In this document: piece after piece, positions 19,488 to 29,642 of the stretch | How positions within the stretch are numbered: position 1 is the first letter of the stretch | Layout of the letters: the number at the start of each line of letters is the position of its first letter | Assembly: GCA_002102555.1 (NCBI GenBank) | Contig: MCFL01000232.1 | Span: 1-36,795, forward strand | DNA length: 36,795 bases | Source of the DNA: Catenaria anguillulae PL171 | Taxonomy: Eukaryota > Blastocladiomycota > Blastocladiomycetes > Blastocladiales > Catenariaceae | Direction: 5' to 3' | Notes under the pieces: model-generated | Told to the model about the DNA's origin: nothing | The model's database searches: none | Seen by the model: the letters and a program-made list of their open reading frames with translations, nothing else | Program-made: the position numbers and the translations under genes

Positions 19488-21431
19488 TTACGCAACCAAC
19501 TGCATCTTGGTTTCCTCACCGGCATACAATCCGCGGTTTGCCTCCCAGACCTCCCTCAACCGCTCCACATACCGCGCATGCCACTCGTCCACCACCTCAC
19601 GACTCGGATTGGGCATATGTGGACAATGCACAGGCTCGCCAACCACCGTCGTGATTGGCCGGCGGAACGGGAGCCACATGCCGACGCGGCCATACATCAT
19701 GGGCAAAGTCCATCCCATGGACGACTTGAGTGCGCGCTGGAAATGGTACAGAGGCGACCCGGGAACAGGCTGATATTGCTTGTAAATGTCGGTTTCGCCA
19801 AACGACAGCACGGGCACCACCGACGCGCCCGTGTCGAGTGCCAGCCGGATAAATCCTTTGCGTTTGAGCAGCACCAGGTCAATGTGGTTGGGACGAGACA
19901 GCAACGATTCTTCGGCGCCACCAATGCAGATGAGCAGGGCACGGCCCGCGCCGTTGGGCGACGGTTCGGGCAGAACGTGCGGGGACGGGGAAGAGTCGGT
20001 TGTACTTGCTGGATCGCCGACGATGGCTTCGTCCTTGAAGATCTTGCCATTGGGCGCGAACGAAGATGCGGTGGATGGGCAAGCAAATGGATCCGAGTCG
20101 GTGATGGCAACTTCTTCATCGACATACGTGACGCGGCGATGGTGAACGTCCGAGTTTGCTGCCACCGACGACGACGCAGCTTGCGCGTCTTCATGCACCA
20201 CGCCCGAATCGTGTCTTGGCCGCAGCCCAGTACACGTTGCCACCTTGGTCTTTCCCCCATCGGCTTGACCCGCATGCTCCCTTTGCGCGCTGGCCGTGTC
20301 TGCTCCCGCCGGCATCATCATGCGCTTGCCCATGCCATGAACCAACCATGTCTTGCAACTCTCATAATCCACACTGATCATCTTCCACACGAGGTTGAGC
20401 TCGCGCCACACGGGCAACAGGAAATTGATCTTGAGTGTCCCCGTGCGCGTCTCGATGCCCGGAAACAATGCGCGCCACCCGTTGGTTGACGTTGCTGGTC
20501 CCGAGTGCGCATTAGCTGGCTGTGGGTTGGGCGCTTGGTCGTGTTCCACCACAAAGTTGGCGTATGCGCCGAGGCAGTACAGGCCGTGCGGGTGGAGCCC
20601 AAAGATGTAGTTGCGGTTGGTTGGTAAGGGAGACGTGCGGACGAGGGTGACGGGGAAGTAGGTGCGCCAGAACTTTGCCCATCCTGTTCAAAAGACATAT
20701 GTAAAAAAACTCGTGGTTAGTTGCCGGTGAAGGGTTGTCAAACACCAAACACACGGAAGCGCACCAGACCACGACCGGAACCACCGCATGCGCTCGGTTC
20801 CTCCCGTGAACGGGGTATTAAAATCCACAGCGACCCATGCCAAGTACACGGTCCACGAAATGACAATTGCCCAATGCAACCACAAATAAGCACCGTGATT
20901 GGAAACGGCATCCTGATGAGTCGATGCAAGAGAAGAAGCTTCAATCGTGTCGTCACTGGGCCACGACTGGGCCGTGACGAGACCCGGGAAAGGCCATCTG
21001 GCGACGAGCTTGAGCGACAAGACGGACAAGTGCGGGACAACGTGAACGAGGGCGTTGGCGAGAAGTGCGAGGAGCGACGTGACGGTGAAGAAGCATGCAA
21101 AGGGCGAAAATAGGTGGGCAAACACAACGAGGTTTTGTGCGGCAGGGTATGCGAGTGACCGGATGGAATCGCGGAAGGGAGAGTGAGATGAGGACGAGGA
21201 CGAGGACGCGTAGTACGAGTTGAGCTTATGGGCGGCCGACAAGAGGCGATATGTGAGCTGCGCGGCCCAGGTGAGGAGCAGAACGTGCGTGCGTGATGCG
21301 CTGAGCGGAAAGTAGGAGCGGGCTGGGGATTGAATCGACGCGGGAGCCGGAGTCGGATCGGTCGTGGACTGGGGCGGAATGGCGGTCAACTCGGATCGAG
21401 GAGCGCGAGCAGACAGGTGTGAGTCAGTCAT
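19488..21431 (-). CDS. Second diacylglycerol acyltransferase (DGAT2), with large insertion
   Basis: DGAT2-family acyltransferase, intact, two exons (21431-20765, 20683-19488), 620 residues against a usual 340-520. The ATG at 21431 is the first in frame. An N-terminal extension of about 170 residues includes hydrophobic segments (LVVFAHLFSPFACFFTVTSL; a WLHWAIVISWTVYLAWV stretch). The catalytic part reads KFWRTYFPVTLV, NYIFGLHPHGLYCLGAY (HPHG about 252-255), NFLLPVWREL, ICIGGAEESLLSRP, KRKGFIRLALDTGASVVPVLSFGETDIYKQY and GWTLPMMYGRVGM. About 115 low-complexity residues are inserted between the ESCKTWL helix and GRALLICIGG, a position that is normally tight. The intron (20764-20684, 81 nt, GTGCGC...ACAG) restores RSWSGWAKFWRTYFP exactly. 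It may be a monoacylglycerol- or wax-type relative rather than a strict DGAT; sequence alone does not decide. Confidence 0.88.
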
Positions 21432-22419
21432 GGTGAGGGTGATGCACTTGCACCAGAGGCGGATGCTGGGCAACGTTGAGGCGGAGAGAGGTAAGGAAAT
21501 GCACAGAGTCGATGCGCTCGAGTCTTTGATTCTTCAGTCGGCGGTAGTCGCACATCAAGCACGTTAATGTTGCCGGCACTTGAATCGCTTCGATCTTTAC
21601 TACGATATGGATGCACGAGGGATGCGCGAGGCGCGTGTGAAGCGTGATCAATCGCGATACCACTGAAACAGCAGACGATGGCAAGGACGGACCAGAGAGC
21701 AGAGCGGATTCTTTCTTTTCGATCGTGAGGGAGAGGGTGCATGGGAGAAGAGTGAAGTGGGAAGGGGGGGGGGGGGGCGTTCCGCCTTTTTGTACCTCTC
21801 GCCTTCTCAATTCCCAAAGGACCGGATCCGCGTCAGCCCGCTATCGATAATGATTACTGCAACAACGCAATCAGCAAGAAACGACCGATGGCCCAACGTC
21901 ACGGGAATACGCGGGAACTCGGGTGGCTCCAGCTGTACGAGCGTGCGTTGGTAATTATGTCGGTGAGGCAGCTACGCAGCGATAAAACACGTGTACGTTG
22001 CGTTATGCAGACGCGTTGGACCACTGACGCCTTCAAGTTGGGCCGCTGAGATTTCTGCCCCTGGATGACGGCAGCAAGATTGTGCCACATTATGAATGGT
22101 TCGCATCAAGTGAGCCGCGACCCCACAAGGAACTAAGAAAGGGACAAAGACGTGTCCACAGCACCCTATCAAACGCAGCACTTCATCTCCCACGTTTTCG
22201 CTTGGAGCCATGTCGTCGTCATTACGAGGTTTTGCGCTGATTTGTATTACAGTGATTGCACTATCTTCTGACGCAAGTCACTGGACCAACCATCTGACGT
22301 TGGCCTATTCCCTCTCCTCTCCGCTCCTCAACTCACAACTTGAAGCTATCATTTTCTCTTTCTCGACCCAAGCGCAATCCCCCTCTCGTGACAAAACTTG
22401 ATAAATACGATCCGCAGAC
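21432..22419. other. Upstream region of the second DGAT2; no firm gene
   Basis: The 988 bp hold the DGAT2 promoter on the minus side and probably the promoter of the candidate small gene at 22420. A run of 14 G residues lies at 21764-21777. An ORF at 22210-22401 begins with a hydrophobic, signal-like stretch (MSSSLRGFALICITVIAL) but nothing further supports it. Confidence 0.35.
21764..21777 (+). repeat. G14 homopolymer
   Basis: Fourteen consecutive G bases about 330 bp upstream of the second DGAT2 ATG. Such runs are prone to length error and can form G-quadruplex structures. Confidence 0.9.
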
Positions 22420-22973
22420 ATGATATCATCGACCACCCTTAATAAAGCACCTGCTCAACTCACGAGCAACAGCACGCAGCCTCCACAGCTTGTTGGAAAT
22501 GCAATTGCCGCCAAACCGCTCGATGCATCAATTCCTCCCACATCGCCCCACGGCAATTCGAATGTCACCGCAACATGCACAGTGAAAATAGGTGAGCGAC
22601 TTGTGAAACGGATTGTGGCAATTGAGCTGTGTGCGCTAAACAGTGGCCGTCTGCCCTTCGCTCTAGAGAATGACCCCGACGCAGCATTGAGAGATATGCA
22701 GGCAAGGCGGAGACAGGGATGTACGCGAGTCATTTTTCGTTCGCATGCGTCTTGGCAGACGTTGCAGCGGGTGCTAACCTAACCAGAGCTGATCGCACTC
22801 TCGGTCGCTTGGATATGGATTTACAGGTATTCAAATATCACAAGCTGATGATCCGGTGTTTCCTCCTCTTCCAGGTCGCGACAGCCATTTTCGTCTTCTG
22901 CGTCAACTGGAAGGTCCAGCACGGTGATTGGCCATGGCCCTTTGCCTCTAAATCTGGCAAGAGGACCAAATGA
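22420..22973 (+). CDS. Candidate small spliced membrane protein, unknown function
   Basis: I do not recognise this gene. A four-exon model (22420-22591, 22702-22720, 22787-22826, 22875-22973) gives 109 residues in frame. All three introns are GT-AG; the second ends with a textbook CTAAC branch site 12 nt before its AG, and the third (48 nt) starts GTATTC and ends with a pyrimidine-rich tract. The protein would have a Ser/Thr/Pro/Asn-rich N-terminus, a KAETGIADRTLGRLD segment, a short hydrophobic stretch (VATAIFVFCV) and a basic tail ending KSGKRTK. The 19-nt second exon makes the first splice the weakest part. Exon boundaries may be wrong even if the gene is real. Confidence 0.4.
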
Positions 22974-23812
22974 GCACTGTGTGAACGTTTGCGCCGACAG
23001 ATCATTCATGCATCTCGCTTGGACGAGTGCAAACGTTGGATTAAACCGATGTGACATGTCAGCAAAGGTCAACCTGTGTTTATACCTTCCCGTCACCCGT
23101 CGCATGTTTGTTTATCGCCTCGAGTCAGTGTTAATGTGGCAGACATGTAATAGCTTGTAGCTAGGGAGAGAGGCAATGGCCAATGAAACACCGATTCCAG
23201 TGCCGACGGCGGCCATGTACCGACAGCGACCATGTGAGACGTTCCATTTGCGTCTCGCTCCTGGCCCAAGTCTATGGTGCTGCACATTATTGCTTTGAAA
23301 GAAGCGATGGTGCATTATGAATTTTCAATGATTACTGAAATGGTGCTCGATGTCTCAATAGTACCCTACCCAACCAATACCCGCAGGGCTGCTTCCAATT
23401 TAACGCCGAATGCTCGCGATGTAAATATTTACATGAGCTTTGGGTCAAAGTCAAGCTCAAGCTCTCGAATTGCAAATGTGGAACATGATCTAAATACCTA
23501 CACGAACAAGCATCCACTCCATGGCATCACACCCACCTTGAGCGGCCATGAGTGACATCAACACCATCCCCCTGTCGACCGTGTAATCAATTCATTCGCG
23601 AGGGGTGTGCTGTCTACGGTGATGCCGGACGACCCGGCGGCTCGCCGGCTATGTAGGAAATGGGGAGTCGCTGGTCGATACAAAACTGCTCTTGGACCAC
23701 CCTCGCTCTCCCACCTCTTGCTTGGACTTATGTAGCGTTAAGTACACGCCGTCAATGAATCTATAAAGCGATAGCACAGTACCCACCCACGGCAACAAGT
23801 ATCTCGATCGCC
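22974..23812. other. Gap with no gene seen, upstream of AGPAT
   Basis: The 839 bp contain only short ORFs without recognisable motifs. The last 100-200 bp should contain the promoter of the acyltransferase gene starting at 23813. I found no RNA gene, repeat or mobile element. Confidence 0.35.
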
Positions 23813-25350
23813 ATGGCGCTCCTCTCGCTCCTCACGCTGGTCTACCTGACCCTCAGTATCCTGTCGCGGGCAAACCACGCCATGGTCCCTTCGCAAGTCC
23901 AGTTTGTCATCAAAATGACCCACTTCTTTTGGGCAACCGCTAGTGTTACCGCCTTCGCGGTGATCTTTGGATTCGCTGTCGGCAGGTTCCTCCCGCACCG
24001 CAAGCACGAGATTGTGTGGTGGGTTGGCCGCACATACTACCACGTTGCACGGGTCGTTTGTGGCGTCGAGGTGGAAGTGGAGGGCTTCAACGAGTACTTG
24101 GCTGATCCAAGCAAGAATGCCGTCATTGTGGCCAATCATCAGGATTCGCTCGACATTATGGTGATGGGCGCTTTTGCCCCGCCCGGCATGACTGTGATGG
24201 TGTGATTTCGTCCTCTTCTGCCCAAAATCAAGATTGGATGGTTGACGGTGGAGCGTCCAACCAATGCTCCTTGTTACTTTGTAGGCAAAGAAGAGCCTTT
24301 CCCGTGTCCCGCTTCTTGGCAACTACCGTACGCACTGCTCCGAAACAGCTCACACATCCATTCAACAGATCCTTAATTCCACTTTTTTGTTTCATTTATC
24401 CGCTTTGGCACCGACAATGTAGTCCGCATCGTCAACACCTTCTTCATGGACCGCGCCAACTCGGCCAAGGATCGCGAAACTCTTGCCGTTGCCGTCAAGG
24501 AAATGAACGCCAACAAGCGCTCACTCTTTGTCTACCCCGAGGGCACGCGCTCGCACCGCCCCGACCGGACCATGCTTCCTTTCAAAAAGGGTGCCTTTCA
24601 CGTCGCTGTCCAGGCTCAGGTTCCCATCATTCCCGTCGTCTTTTCTGCTTACGACGATCTCTTCCACACGGCCGGTATGAAGTTCCGTGGTGGCAAAGTC
24701 CACGTCAAGAGTATGCTCTCCGCCATTTGTTCTGCTCAGGACTGCGCCAGCTCAATCAAATGTACTCACACGCACTCTGTCCAGTTCTCCCGCCCATCCC
24801 AACCGCTGGTATTTCCCCAGACAACAAGGCTGCGATCGATGCCCTGGTCAATGAAGCCCACGATACCATGCTCGCAACCTTGTACGCCATCTCACCTGAA
24901 CCAAAGACTGCCATCCAACCGCCATCTACCCCGCACGCCCGTGACCGCCGCACGCCCAACGCCATCTGGCTCGCCGAGCATCACCAGCATCTTGTTGAAG
25001 CCGAAGCGCAACAGGACCTGCCCACGACGGGCTTGACCAACTTGGTGCCCAACCCAGAGGATACACTTGTTCTGGATCAGAAGCTGCCGAGCGAAGTGGC
25101 CTACTTGGATGACTACGCGCGGTCGCGGCCAAACTCGCCCGAGCGCAGACCGGCGGACGACGCGGCACCTGTGGTGATTGGACAAGAGGCTGTCATGAGC
25201 TCGGCGGTGCCTCCGGTCCCGAGCTTGTCGATGCGGATTAGTACCAAGAAATCTGAAGATGGCGGGTCGAGTTCGTCTTCGTCGTCTTCGAGCGAGTCGA
25301 GCAGCAGTGACGAGGAGGATGGCGGGGAGCGGAAGCCAAAATCAGATTGA
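23813..25350 (+). CDS. SLC1: 1-acyl-sn-glycerol-3-phosphate acyltransferase (Slc1/PlsC family)
   Basis: Converts lysophosphatidate plus acyl-CoA to phosphatidate at the ER, upstream of diacylglycerol and DGAT. Four exons, 23813-24199, 24285-24327, 24423-24710 and 24785-25350, give 427 residues. An N-terminal membrane region is followed by motif I NHQDSLD (108-114, NHX4D), TVMAKKSLSRVPLLGNYLRIVNTFFMDR spanning two introns, motif III YPEGTRS (181-187) and KGAFHVAVQAQVPIIPVVFS. All three introns (85, 95 and 74 nt) are GT-AG and phase-exact; the middle exon is only 43 nt. The C-terminal part is about 190 residues longer than yeast Slc1 and ends in a Ser/Glu/Asp-rich tail, perhaps a regulatory phospho-region. 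The ATG at 23813 begins directly before the hydrophobic segment. Confidence 0.92.
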
Positions 25351-25676
25351 GCGGTTCATCGTGAGACTTGGAGCCATTTTGTTTCTGAAATACGTCACTT
25401 GCATCTCTTCGTTTTCTCATTTTCCTTCAACGATATACATGGTCACTAGCATACGTTCGAAAACTATCTGCGCTCTTCATCAAATCTGGGTCTTGTTCGC
25501 AGCCAGTGCGCAACACGTACCCCGAATGGTAACCCAACAAACTTTCAACTGAATCGGCCCTTTGAAATGTTTAATGGCAACCAAGTTGTGCCGATTCGTC
25601 AGAGCTATCCCTCGCCGTTCCTCGAGTGGAGCACCCGATAAACCCATGCAATCAATGAAACTCGACTCGGCCCATT
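25351..25676. other. Intergenic, AGPAT 3' end to permease promoter
   Basis: The 326 bp separate two genes on the same strand. They presumably hold the AGPAT 3' UTR and the permease promoter. No distinct element was recognised. Confidence 0.3.
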
Positions 25677-27917
25677 ATGTCCTCAAGTGCAGCGTCAGGC
25701 ACCCGTCTGGTGCGGTCGGGAGCCGGCACGGCAAGCGTTGCCACTACCACAACGTCGTACGCGACATCCACCATCGGTGGGACTGGTTCACCGTTCCTAA
25801 CAGCCAAAACGTCCACAAACGACGCCGTTGCAAGCACCACGCTGTTCCCACCACCCAGTCAAGGGGCAAAACGACCATCCATTTCAATCATTCTGCCCAA
25901 TGGCGCATCCTCAGGAAGCAAAACAAAACAGCAGCACAATGCAGACAAGAGCTACCTTGCCAAGCGAAAGCTTCATCGACACGTCTCGACATGGGAACTG
26001 TGGGGATTCTGTGTCGGCGTCGTCATCTGCGGTGAATACACGGGATGGCAAGGTGGGCTCGCTTCCGGCTGGATCAATCTGGCCGTGTCCACCATCCTAT
26101 CCATTGTCATTTACGCCGGAGCGCTCTGGTCCGAGGTCGACATGTGCACGGCTCTTCCATTCAGCTCGGCACATACGGCGTTTGCGCATGCGGCGTTTGG
26201 GCCGGCAGTCGGAGCCATGAACGGGTTTATCGTCATGATTTCATTTGCTCAACAGGCAGCCACAAATGTTGCCCTCATTTCGCGCTATGTCAAGCGCATC
26301 TTTGACCTACCTGCCGCCAGCGTCTACGCACTCTGGATCTTCTTCTACGCCATCATGGTTTTCGTCAACCTCAACTCAAAACGCTTCTTCCGATCCACAC
26401 TTCTCATCAACTCATATTGTTGCCTCGCCCTGTTTGGATACATGATTTGGGCCGGGTCACGAATGCCTGCGATTGCAGACTGGACTTGGCTGTCTTTCAC
26501 CGGAACGGATCAGTTTACTGCCGAGTTGTCGCTGGTCAAGGTCATTGACTGCTTGCCATACGCAATTTGGTGGTTTGTGGGCATCGAGGCCTTTCCCGTT
26601 GTCGCCGAGGAGCTCGAGTCGGTTCAAGGGTCCACTTCTCGCGCAGTCAACTGGGGAATGTCGACGCTGTTCTTCTATTCGGTGACACTTGTTTGGATTG
26701 CGCCCGTGATGCCGCCATTTTCGCCTGCATTGGCATCGACCGACTATCCCATTGGCCTTTCGATTTTGCAAGCGCTGTTTGGAATTGACCCACAGATTGA
26801 TCCCCATGTCTTTGACTTGGCTCGGCGTATTCTTTTTTTGCTCCTGCTCTTGTGGGCTCAAGGCGTTACGCCAACAGCCAACATCTACGCGACCTCAAGG
26901 TACATGTACGGGCTGAGCCGTGGAGGGCTGTTGCCAACCTCCTTGTCATTGACCAACGAGTCGTTCACGGACGTGGTCACGTCCCTTGCAAATCAAGCTC
27001 CTTTGCCTCCGTCGCTGAAGCAACTCTTCTTGAAAGGCAGACATGCCTCGGGCGACGATGATGGGAGCCATCGCGTCTCATTTGGAGCCGCCAGCCGCAG
27101 CCCGGATTCCCACCCGCCGCTAAACCAGTCATCTATGAATAGGCGAACAAACAACACAACGGCCAACTTGACTGCAAATGACGTGCTCGCATCGCTGCAC
27201 ACATCGAATCCATCCCACGATCGAACACCCGTGCGCGCAGTGCTCGCATCTGCTCTCCTCGCCTACGGTTTTAACTGGATCCTGGAGCTGCTTAGTCTCT
27301 TGCAATCGATTGGGCCGTCGGACGCCGGCCCATCGACCGACCAAGCCGCATTTGACAAGGTCGTGGATCTCCTACTTCGCGTTGCCGTATGGTTTGCGTG
27401 CATCTCGCACGCCGTCCAGTTCGCCGCCTACATTCGCATTCGGCTCGCCATCAAAGGTCTGGACCGACCCGCACCCTCGCCCATTGGCATCACCGGCGCC
27501 ATTCTTGCCTTCCTGGTCGTAATCCTGTTTGGCATTGTCGGCCCATTTGTGCTGGCCACGTCCGTGTACTGGGCATCAGCCGTGCTGCTTGTCGTGGCAA
27601 CAAGCGCCTTCCTCGTCTACTTTGAACGGTTTGCGCGGCCGCGGCTCAAGAATTCTCCCGAGCGGCTCTTTATCCGGTCCATCTTGAAGCAGCGGCACGC
27701 ATCTGCAGACGCACTAACGGTGGATGCTGGGGCAGTGACGGGCGGTGGGGCAACCACAGCCGAGCTTGGCATGTTGTCAACAACATTGCCTGCAGTAGCA
27801 CCAATCACGCCGGCGCCGACGACGGACGAGGAACGCGATGGTCAGGCGGCCAGACGCGGGGCGGGGGCAAAAGGGTCGTCGGCATTGGCTGGCCAGCAGG
27901 GTGAACCAGGCGGGTAG
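25677..27917 (+). CDS. APC-family permease, ethanolamine/amino-acid type
   Basis: Membrane transporter of the amino acid-polyamine-organocation superfamily, 746 residues in one uninterrupted exon. After a Ser/Thr-rich cytosolic start of about 100 residues come HVSTWELWGFCVGVVICGEYTGWQ and then GGLASGW, LPFSSAHTAFAHAAFGP, IWWFVGIEAFPVVAEE and YATSRYMYGLSRGGLLP, all in the order typical of the family. The ICGEYTGWQ...GL block and ALP.S...FA.AAFGP resemble ethanolamine permeases most, but the substrate is inferred only. A hydrophilic insert of about 110 residues (roughly residues 435-545) separates the eighth and later membrane segments. Lack of introns is unusual beside its neighbours. The ATG at 25677 is the first in frame. 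Confidence 0.85.
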   Translation: MSSSAASGTRLVRSGAGTASVATTTTSYATSTIGGTGSPFLTAKTSTNDAVASTTLFPPPSQGAKRPSISIILPNGASSGSKTKQQHNADKSYLAKRKLHRHVSTWELWGFCVGVVICGEYTGWQGGLASGWINLAVSTILSIVIYAGALWSEVDMCTALPFSSAHTAFAHAAFGPAVGAMNGFIVMISFAQQAATNVALISRYVKRIFDLPAASVYALWIFFYAIMVFVNLNSKRFFRSTLLINSYCCLALFGYMIWAGSRMPAIADWTWLSFTGTDQFTAELSLVKVIDCLPYAIWWFVGIEAFPVVAEELESVQGSTSRAVNWGMSTLFFYSVTLVWIAPVMPPFSPALASTDYPIGLSILQALFGIDPQIDPHVFDLARRILFLLLLLWAQGVTPTANIYATSRYMYGLSRGGLLPTSLSLTNESFTDVVTSLANQAPLPPSLKQLFLKGRHASGDDDGSHRVSFGAASRSPDSHPPLNQSSMNRRTNNTTANLTANDVLASLHTSNPSHDRTPVRAVLASALLAYGFNWILELLSLLQSIGPSDAGPSTDQAAFDKVVDLLLRVAVWFACISHAVQFAAYIRIRLAIKGLDRPAPSPIGITGAILAFLVVILFGIVGPFVLATSVYWASAVLLVVATSAFLVYFERFARPRLKNSPERLFIRSILKQRHASADALTVDAGAVTGGGATTAELGMLSTTLPAVAPITPAPTTDEERDGQAARRGAGAKGSSALAGQQGEPGG

Positions 27918-28046
27918 TGTGGTCCCGTTCAATGTGGCAATGAGTAGGCTTGTTTATAGAAATATAGAGATACACCACAGTACAGTCAAGAAAATGCTTG
28001 ACTCGTTGACGCCACCATCATTGGTAGCGTGCACAATTGTGGTTGC

Positions 28047-29382
28047 TTACTTGCGGGGACGCACATCCGCGTCGGAAATGCTACGAATCAGGATCGATTC
28101 TGGCGGGTGTCTAATGGAAATCGTATCGAGGAGGAAATCATTGTGGTGTCGTTAGTTCAGGAGTGAAAGATAGAAAGTGAACACCGTGTGATTAGGAAAG
28201 ACATACTCCTTGTCGCCTTCTTCCCAGGTATAGCTCACGGCCATGGCCAATTTGTCGCCAGTTGGAGAAAAAGAGACGGAAGAAATCGACGTTGCTTGGC
28301 GAGGTAACGCACGGATGCGCTTCTTTTTGATTCCATCCCAAATGCCAACCACGCCATCTGCCCCAGCAGAAGCAAATGTCATTGTGTGCCTGTGGAACCG
28401 ATTAGGAGATCAGCGATTGTCGCATAAAAGATAGAGGCCAGACGACGTACTTTGGGTGGAAAACCAAATCGTTGACTGGATAAACGTGCTCCACACCTTC
28501 GACTTGCTGCCGATGACATTTGAATGCGAATCGGCGAGCAATGGATGCTTCAGAGGTGTCGAAAAACTCGACGGCAACACGGCCTTCCGTTGAGGACATT
28601 GCAAAACCTGTCAAGATCGAGTGAATGTGAGCTACGCAACAAACATGGGTGTCCACCAACACCAATGACACGTACCTTCACCGTCTGGTGTGCAACGGAG
28701 AGCCCTGGTCATGTATCTCAACTGCGACTCGCGATGCTGCAAGCTCTTGCTCAAATCCCGCCGGTCGTAAATCAACACCTTGTTGTTGTGAGTGGCAAGA
28801 ACAAGCAGTGGGGCACCGAGCGCTTGATCCGAGGCCGTCACGTCGAGCGCAAGCACTTTGCCCATTTGTAGGTGGTTTGAAACACAAGGTGAAGACGAGC
28901 GAGGGTCCCATACACGCAAGGTCGAGTCCCATCCGCCAGTGTAAACGACGTCTGGTTTAACCGGGCAAATCATCAGCGTTTACGAGCTCGGTGCTGAGCA
29001 GTAGACGATCGATCCAAAGAGAAAACGCACTTTCTCCTGGGCACGATACGACGCAGCCAAGCCCTTGATCATGCTTTCCCAGCACGGATTGCGTGCCGCC
29101 ATTCATATTGACTTGATGAAGCGACCCATCAATCGTCGTTGCGTACACGGTGGTTGGGTCATGTGCACCTGCCCAAACGGCTTTGGTTACAGGTGACTGG
29201 AGATGAACCGGCGGGTTGGCCGGCGACATGGATTCAACATCGTACAAGCGCACGGTTGAGTCCCAAGATGAGGTGAGCAAGTGGGCGGCGTGCGCCGGGG
29301 ACGGGTTGAAGGCGATGCTCGAGATGCCATCTCCTGGCGGATCAGCAACGGGCACAAGAGAGGCGGCGGCAGACGAGGACAT
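28047..29382 (-). CDS. BUB3: Spindle checkpoint WD40 protein Bub3
   Basis: Seven-bladed WD40 propeller that binds the GLEBS motifs of Bub1 and Mad3/BubR1 and recruits them to phosphorylated kinetochore KNL1. Five exons, 29382-29031, 28951-28676, 28607-28451, 28389-28207 and 28110-28047, give 343 residues; Bub3 proteins are usually 325-345. Diagnostic blocks: [51 protein letters not shown] followed by [43 protein letters not shown], and [19 protein letters not shown] at the end. The last exon is only 64 nt and sits beyond an apparent stop of the open frame; donor GTATGT at 28206 and acceptor at 28111 restore the conserved EEGDKEHPP tail and end with VRPRK. All introns are GT-AG, 61-96 nt. It shares a 260-bp divergent promoter with the coiled-coil gene. 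Confidence 0.95.
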
Positions 29383-29642
29383 GCTGTGCAGTTTGGCACG
29401 GGGGATGGCTAGTTCGTTGAGGATACAAGTCTCAAGCAGGCAGTTGCATCGAGTGTCATGGGCTCATGGAATTGGCTTGATTCTTCAAGGGCATTTGGAT
29501 TCGCTCGCGATCGCTCGTGCTCACGACCAAATATTGTCCGAGAGAGGGCGGCCAAACTTTAATTGGAGAGTGAAGCGCACGGGATGTCACGGACAAATGC
29601 CAACACGGCGACATTCGAAATTCACAATTGTAGCTCAAAGCA
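29383..29642. promoter_or_regulatory. Divergent promoter, BUB3 / coiled-coil gene
   Basis: Only 260 bp separate the two opposed ATGs, so the genes must share or abut promoters. I could not assign specific binding sites. Confidence 0.5.

Noticed and set aside
22210-22401. Short ORF with a signal-peptide-like start
   Set aside because: Only the first 20 residues look like a signal; the remainder has no domain, no cysteine pattern and no supporting splice.
23738-24322. 194-codon minus-strand ORF opposite the AGPAT gene
   Set aside because: It is an antisense shadow of AGPAT exon 1, which carries clear NHX4D family motifs.
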